A stretch of 9,234 nt of DNA from Candidatus Woesearchaeota archaeon (lineage in GTDB: Archaea > Nanobdellota > Nanobdellia > Woesearchaeales > GW2011-AR4). The position numbers and the translations under genes are program-made. Positions 7,018-9,234 of the stretch are shown piece after piece (the first letter of the stretch is position 1; each line of letters begins with the position of its first letter). The DNA lies in contig JAHWGX010000087.1 in NCBI GenBank assembly GCA_019323655.1, positions 1 to 9,234 of the forward strand, written 5' to 3'. The notes beneath the pieces were generated by a model. It saw only the letters and a program-made list of their open reading frames with translations, had not been told where the DNA came from and did not search any database.

Positions 7018-7147
7018 AGGTTTTAACTGCCGTCTGCAGGGCGGGAACAGCCGTATTTTTGGATACAACCACCTTGAAATCAGAATCTAAGGAGAAGAGC
7101 GGGCAATCCCCCAGCCTGTGGCTGCGGTGCCAGATTTCTGCTGAATC
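7010..7147 (-). pseudogene. start-less 45-codon protein-like fragment
   Basis: Directly after a TAG at 7148-7150 an open frame of 45 codons runs to TAA at 7010-7012 without any ATG. Its translation (parts: EIWHRSHRLGDCPLFSL and DFKVVVSKNTAVPALQTAVK) looks like a folded protein's C-terminus, with alternating hydrophobic residues and a helical end, though I cannot name a family. The DNA is about 50% GC, above its surroundings. It contains one copy of the ~22-bp direct repeat that recurs on the far side of the 292-aa gene. It may be the remnant of a gene disrupted when that gene arrived (inference). Alternatives are a structured RNA or a chance open frame. Confidence 0.3.
7062..7082. repeat. direct repeat, left copy (flanks the 292-aa gene)
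   Basis: This 21-base block, GATACAACCACCTTGAAATC plus A, matches 8082-8103 in the same orientation with two substitutions and one inserted base. The two copies are about 1.02 kb apart and enclose exactly one complete gene. They could be worn attachment sites, an old target duplication or copies of a short gene segment. Confidence 0.5.
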
Positions 7148-7150
7148 CTA

Positions 7151-7180
7151 AAAGAAAGAAGGAATAAAACAAAAAATAAA
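7151..7180 (-). terminator. T-rich transcription terminator of the 292-aa gene
   Basis: Immediately after the TAA of the 292-aa gene the minus strand reads as a run dominated by T (TTTATTTTTTGTTTTATTCC, then CTTCTTTCTTTT). Archaeal RNA polymerase stops on such tracts without needing a hairpin. No stem precedes it. Confidence 0.55.
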
Positions 7181-8059
7181 TTAAGCTGATTGCCTATATT
7201 CTGGTAATTTTTTTTCTATATATTCAAGATTTAATGCTTTCTTCATAGTCTTGTCTAGTTTATCTAGTGGACCAGTAATCCATTTGACTGATCCTTCAAT
7301 TGCCTTCATTGCAGGGGTTAAATCTTCACCACCTTTAAACTTATATGCAATTTTGTATACTCTCCACACCGCTTCAACATCATGAAAAGTAGACAACGCA
7401 CTACGCATGGCATATAATACCTCTGGTGAATCACCACCAAATTCACCTAGAGTTTTGATAATTAAATCTACTGCTTCTATACCCCGATTTTTCCCATTCT
7501 CCCCATGAGATATCATAGTTACATCTCCAACAATTACTTCTAAGCTCTTAACTATGCTTTCGCTGTAATCTGGTATTTTTTTAACTACCGAACTTACACT
7601 TTCTGGATCTCGTGTTGCATAGGCCACTCCTCCCACTATTTGCATAACCAATTTCTCATTTGGTTTACCCTTATATTGATCAGCAAGTTCTATAACTTTA
7701 TCTATAGTAACAGCTTGAGCAAGTTCTTTTGCAGCTTGCGGATCATGTCCAAGATATAGCATCTCAATTATATATCGGCCTGCTTGACTAAATGCAACCC
7801 AATTTACATCCATGCCCATTTTATCTCCGAATCTCATCAATGCCTCATAGGTTTGGTCATCACCAGTAGTCTCTCTTAAAAGATCCGGCAGTATTCTACC
7901 GGCATTACTTTTACTTGAGAAAATTAAATCACAAATATTCTTGAGATCGTATAATTGCCCGCTTACTGTGCTTCCTAGAACGCTAAGGAATTCCTTTTCA
8001 CCAAGCACCTTATCCCCAGATTCCCCTCGGTTTCTAAAGGACAATTTAAGTGCCTCCAT
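7181..8059 (-). CDS. hypothetical helical protein (292 aa), possibly acquired
   Basis: I do not recognise this protein. It is soluble, with no signal peptide or membrane helix, has one cysteine (C43), and reads as a chain of amphipathic helices, for example about 36-47, 69-80, 90-102, 107-128 and 206-217. An all-helical, perhaps HEAT/TPR-like fold is a guess. No catalytic motif stands out. Its codon choice is unusual: all eight glutamines are CAA, whereas SMC, XerA and both glycosyltransferases prefer CAG. CGA arginine and GGT glycine codons also appear. Direct repeats lie at 7062 and 8082 on either side. The ATG at 8059 has a poor ribosome-binding site (GGCGG only two bases away), and a stop codon just upstream rules out an earlier in-frame start. 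The likely promoter at 8162-8169 would leave a leader of about 80 bases that carries a nine-codon mini-ORF. A T-rich terminator follows the gene. Confidence 0.8.
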   Translation of the reverse strand: MEALKLSFRNRGESGDKVLGEKEFLSVLGSTVSGQLYDLKNICDLIFSSKSNAGRILPDLLRETTGDDQTYEALMRFGDKMGMDVNWVAFSQAGRYIIEMLYLGHDPQAAKELAQAVTIDKVIELADQYKGKPNEKLVMQIVGGVAYATRDPESVSSVVKKIPDYSESIVKSLEVIVGDVTMISHGENGKNRGIEAVDLIIKTLGEFGGDSPEVLYAMRSALSTFHDVEAVWRVYKIAYKFKGGEDLTPAMKAIEGSVKWITGPLDKLDKTMKKALNLEYIEKKLPEYRQSA

Positions 8060-8074
8060 AACCGCCTAAACTTT

Positions 8075-8104
8075 TTATTGCGATGCAAACCACCTTAAAA
8101 TCAT
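8075..8104 (-). CDS. nine-codon leader ORF (MILRWFASQ)
   Basis: ATG at 8104 follows GGAGAAAAT, a better ribosome-binding site than that of the gene itself. The frame ends at TAA (8075-8077), 15 bases before the 292-aa start. It could be a translated leader that recruits ribosomes. It overlaps the right direct repeat, so it may also be debris from a longer gene or chance. Confidence 0.25.
   Translation of the reverse strand: MILRWFASQ
8082..8103. repeat. direct repeat, right copy (flanks the 292-aa gene)
   Basis: This 22-base block (GATGCAAACC, then ACCTTAAAATCA) matches 7062-7082 with two substitutions and one extra A. On the minus strand both copies read GATTT(T/C)AAGGTGGTT and could encode DFKVV. 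The copy lies between the XerA gene and the start of the 292-aa gene. Confidence 0.5.
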
Positions 8105-8161
8105 ATTTTCTCCAGTTTTATTTTATTTGCGCTATCGCTATTCCTCTAGATAGAGAAATTA

Positions 8162-8169
8162 TTTATAAA
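8162..8169 (-). promoter_or_regulatory. candidate TATA box for the 292-aa gene
   Basis: On the minus strand this reads TTTATAAA. Initiation would fall near 8138, about 34 bases before the nine-codon ORF and 80 before the 292-aa ATG. It is the best TATA match in the gap, but co-transcription from XerA cannot be excluded. Confidence 0.4.
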
Positions 8170-8206
8170 ACTTTGCTAATTTGTAATTTGTTGGCAGAAT
8201 GCACTT

Positions 8207-8232
8207 AAATTGATGCTAAACCTCATTTTATA
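8207..8232 (-). repeat. GGTTAGCATCA-type repeat, copy C (3' of xerA)
   Basis: In minus sense this reads TATAAAATGAGGTTTAGCAT and then CAATTT, nearly the same as copy A after the GT2 gene (TAAAAAATGAAGGTTAGCAT, then CAATTT). It begins 6 bases after the XerA stop. Same position and same sense relative to the preceding gene suggest a common 3'-end element, perhaps for RNA ending or stability (inference). Confidence 0.5.
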
Positions 8233-8238
8233 CTACCC

Positions 8239-9021
8239 TTACAGCAGTTTTGCCAGTTTTTTCACATCCCTGCTTGCTATGTGGGTGTATATCTGCGTTG
8301 TTTTAAGGTCCTTATGGCCCAACAGCTGCTGGATATACCTTATGTCTGCCCCGTTTTCAAGCAGATGGGTTGCAAAGCTGTGCCTTAAAGTATGGGGTGT
8401 TGCCTTCTTATTTATGCCTGCCTTTTTTGCAGCACAGGCCACTATTTGCTGCACAGACCTTTTTGTGTATCTGCTTCCCCTAAGATTTTTGAACATAAAG
8501 CCATCTGACATCGGCTTTAGCTCCTTTAATTTCTGGTGCAGAAAAACAATCCTGTCCCTGCTGCCCTTTGTTGTCTTAAGATGAATCACTTCCCTTCCAT
8601 AATCAACATCAGAAACTCTAAGGTTTACCAGCTCATCAAGCCTCAGTCCGGCATAATAGAGGAACATCAGCAAATACTTATGGTTAATGTTTGATGTCAG
8701 CTCAATCATTTTACTCACTTCATCTTTACTTAAAACAACCGGGAGCTTTTCATGGTTTTTAGCCAATGGGATTTTCTCTTTAAATTCCTCACCAAGAACA
8801 TTTTCAAAATAAAACTGCAATGCAAAATAAGTGGCCCTCATTGTAGACCTGCTTTTATCGGCCTTTTCCAGCAGGTAATCCCTGGCACATTTCCCGGATT
8901 TGAGAAAATTGCCCACAACTCCCTCATAAGCCCTCACTGTCTGCGGGGAATAGCCTTTTAGCTTCATCTGGTCAATCAGCTTTCCAATGCCATTCACATC
9001 ACCCTTCACTCCAACTTCCAT
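8239..9021 (-). CDS. xerA: XerA-like tyrosine site-specific recombinase
   Basis: A 260-aa tyrosine recombinase, close to the length of known archaeal XerA proteins. It cuts and rejoins DNA through a 3'-phosphotyrosine and in archaea resolves chromosome dimers at dif. Numbered from the ATG at 9021, the N-terminal SAM-like core-binding domain covers about 10-80 (KGYSPQTVRAYEG). The catalytic domain has all six residues: R127 (GLRLDEL), K152 (TTKGSRDR), H210 and R213 (HTLRH), H236 (LLGH) and the nucleophile Y245 (IYTHI). A longer frame back to 9078 would add 19 hydrophobic residues unlike the family, but a TATA box 22 bases upstream of 9021 predicts a leaderless start there. Nothing is missing, so it should be active. 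A role as housekeeping XerA is most likely; a mobile-element integrase is possible given the repeats on both sides. Confidence 0.92.
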   Translation of the reverse strand: MEVGVKGDVNGIGKLIDQMKLKGYSPQTVRAYEGVVGNFLKSGKCARDYLLEKADKSRSTMRATYFALQFYFENVLGEEFKEKIPLAKNHEKLPVVLSKDEVSKMIELTSNINHKYLLMFLYYAGLRLDELVNLRVSDVDYGREVIHLKTTKGSRDRIVFLHQKLKELKPMSDGFMFKNLRGSRYTKRSVQQIVACAAKKAGINKKATPHTLRHSFATHLLENGADIRYIQQLLGHKDLKTTQIYTHIASRDVKKLAKLL

Positions 9022-9112
9022 AACACCTATTAATCGCCAAAAGTATATATAACTTCGCAATAACTCCAAAATACTCACACAGAAGTTATATTAATGCGCT
9101 TAATAGGTGTTA
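9021..9112. repeat. nested inverted repeat around the xerA promoter
   Basis: The outer arms 9021-9037 and 9096-9112 are complementary at 16 of 17 positions, with a perfect 13-bp end (TAACACCTATTAA / TTAATAGGTGTTA). The inner arms 9047-9056 and 9082-9091 are a perfect 10 bp (ATATAACTTC / GAAGTTATAT). The centre is a 25-base unpaired region (9057-9081). The left outer arm ends on the A of the xerA start codon and the left inner arm overlaps its TATA box. It may be a symmetric operator, a mirrored divergent promoter or a recombination site. Confidence 0.7.
9044..9051 (-). promoter_or_regulatory. TATA box for xerA
   Basis: TATATATA on the minus strand is followed by 22 bases and then the ATG at 9021, the same spacing as for SMC and the membrane protein. 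It implies a leaderless message and fixes the XerA start. The box overlaps the inner arm of the inverted repeat, so anything binding there would affect xerA expression. Confidence 0.6.
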
Positions 9113-9181
9113 ATTACAATTTCAAATTTTTCCATATTGTGCATAATTTAAAATTTTTTAATATAATGGCGGTCAGACGGT

Positions 9182-9231
9182 CAAAATTTCAGGGAGACAT
9201 GATATTAAACTTTAAGACTCCTGAAATTTTG
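9182..9231. repeat. 12-bp inverted repeat at the window edge
   Basis: CAAAATTTCAGG (9182-9193) and CCTGAAATTTTG (9220-9231) are perfectly complementary around 26 bases. After a one-base mismatch on the outer side, GG (9179-9180) can pair with CC (9233-9234), so the stem may continue past the window. It could be the end of a mobile element, a structured RNA or an operator. Confidence 0.5.
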
Positions 9232-9234
9232 CCC
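9199..9234 (+). CDS. possible start of a gene running off the right edge
   Basis: From ATG at 9199 the frame (MILNFKTPEILP) is open to the end of the window. AGGGAG at 9191-9196 could be a ribosome-binding site, though it is only two bases from the ATG, and TTAATATA at 9158-9165 is a reasonable TATA box. An in-frame ATG at 9166 would add MAVRRSKFQGD. The stretch is too short to identify and overlaps an inverted repeat, so it may not be coding. Confidence 0.25.
   Translation, partial: MILNFKTPEILP

Noticed and set aside
7062..8103. The segment as a complete insertion sequence
   Set aside because: It contains no transposase-like gene and no terminal inverted repeats were found, only direct repeats.
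8210..8961. Plus-strand frames antisense to xerA
   Set aside because: They overlap an intact tyrosine recombinase with all six catalytic residues and have no features of their own.
9022..9078. N-terminal extension of XerA by 19 residues
   Set aside because: It would place the TATA box inside the coding region, and its hydrophobic sequence does not fit the core-binding domain.
9047..9091. Inner inverted repeat as a dif site
   Set aside because: Archaeal dif is about 28 bp with arms separated by only 6-8 bases; here the spacer is 25 bases, and no better dif candidate was seen in the window.
1..9234. CRISPR array, tRNA or rRNA genes
   Set aside because: No regularly spaced direct repeats, no tRNA cloverleaf with a T-arm motif and no rRNA-like stretches were seen on either strand by eye.

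Overview
The window looks like part of a chromosome from a small-genome archaeon, most likely a DPANN-type lineage such as the Woesearchaeota or Pacearchaeota. This placement is an inference. It rests on archaeal-style TATA boxes (TTTAAATA, TATATATA) at the positions expected for leaderless or short-leader mRNAs, an archaeal-type SMC, a XerA-like tyrosine recombinase, moderately AT-rich DNA and compact single-gene units. No rRNA, tRNA or CRISPR array was seen.

Layout, left to right. Bases 1-169 are non-coding and rich in small palindromes, followed by a possible 80-residue hypothetical gene (170-412, +). A divergent pair of glycosyltransferases comes next: a GT4 enzyme (489-1724, -) resembling lipid glycosyltransferases and a GT2 enzyme (1856-2584, +), with promoters in a shared 131-bp gap. 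A 258-bp spacer (2585-2842) holds repeat motifs that recur elsewhere in the window. Then come a six-helix membrane protein (2843-3409, +) and a full-length SMC condensin ATPase (3406-6936, -), whose stop codons overlap tail to tail. Beyond the SMC promoter is a GC-richer stretch containing a start-less 45-codon protein-like fragment. Next is an unrecognised soluble 292-residue protein gene (7181-8059, -) with codon use unlike its neighbours and imperfect ~22-bp direct repeats on either side. Last is the XerA-like recombinase (8239-9021, -). Its promoter sits inside a nested inverted repeat of 92 bp, and a further inverted repeat lies at the right edge.

How the genes relate: SMC and XerA are both chromosome-maintenance proteins (DNA folding and segregation; dimer resolution) but are transcribed as separate units. 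The two glycosyltransferases probably act on membrane or cell-surface glycoconjugates. The most unusual parts are the nested inverted repeat around the xerA promoter and the odd-codon gene between direct repeats next to the recombinase. Either could be the trace of site-specific recombination or of gene acquisition. No complete new multi-gene system is evident.
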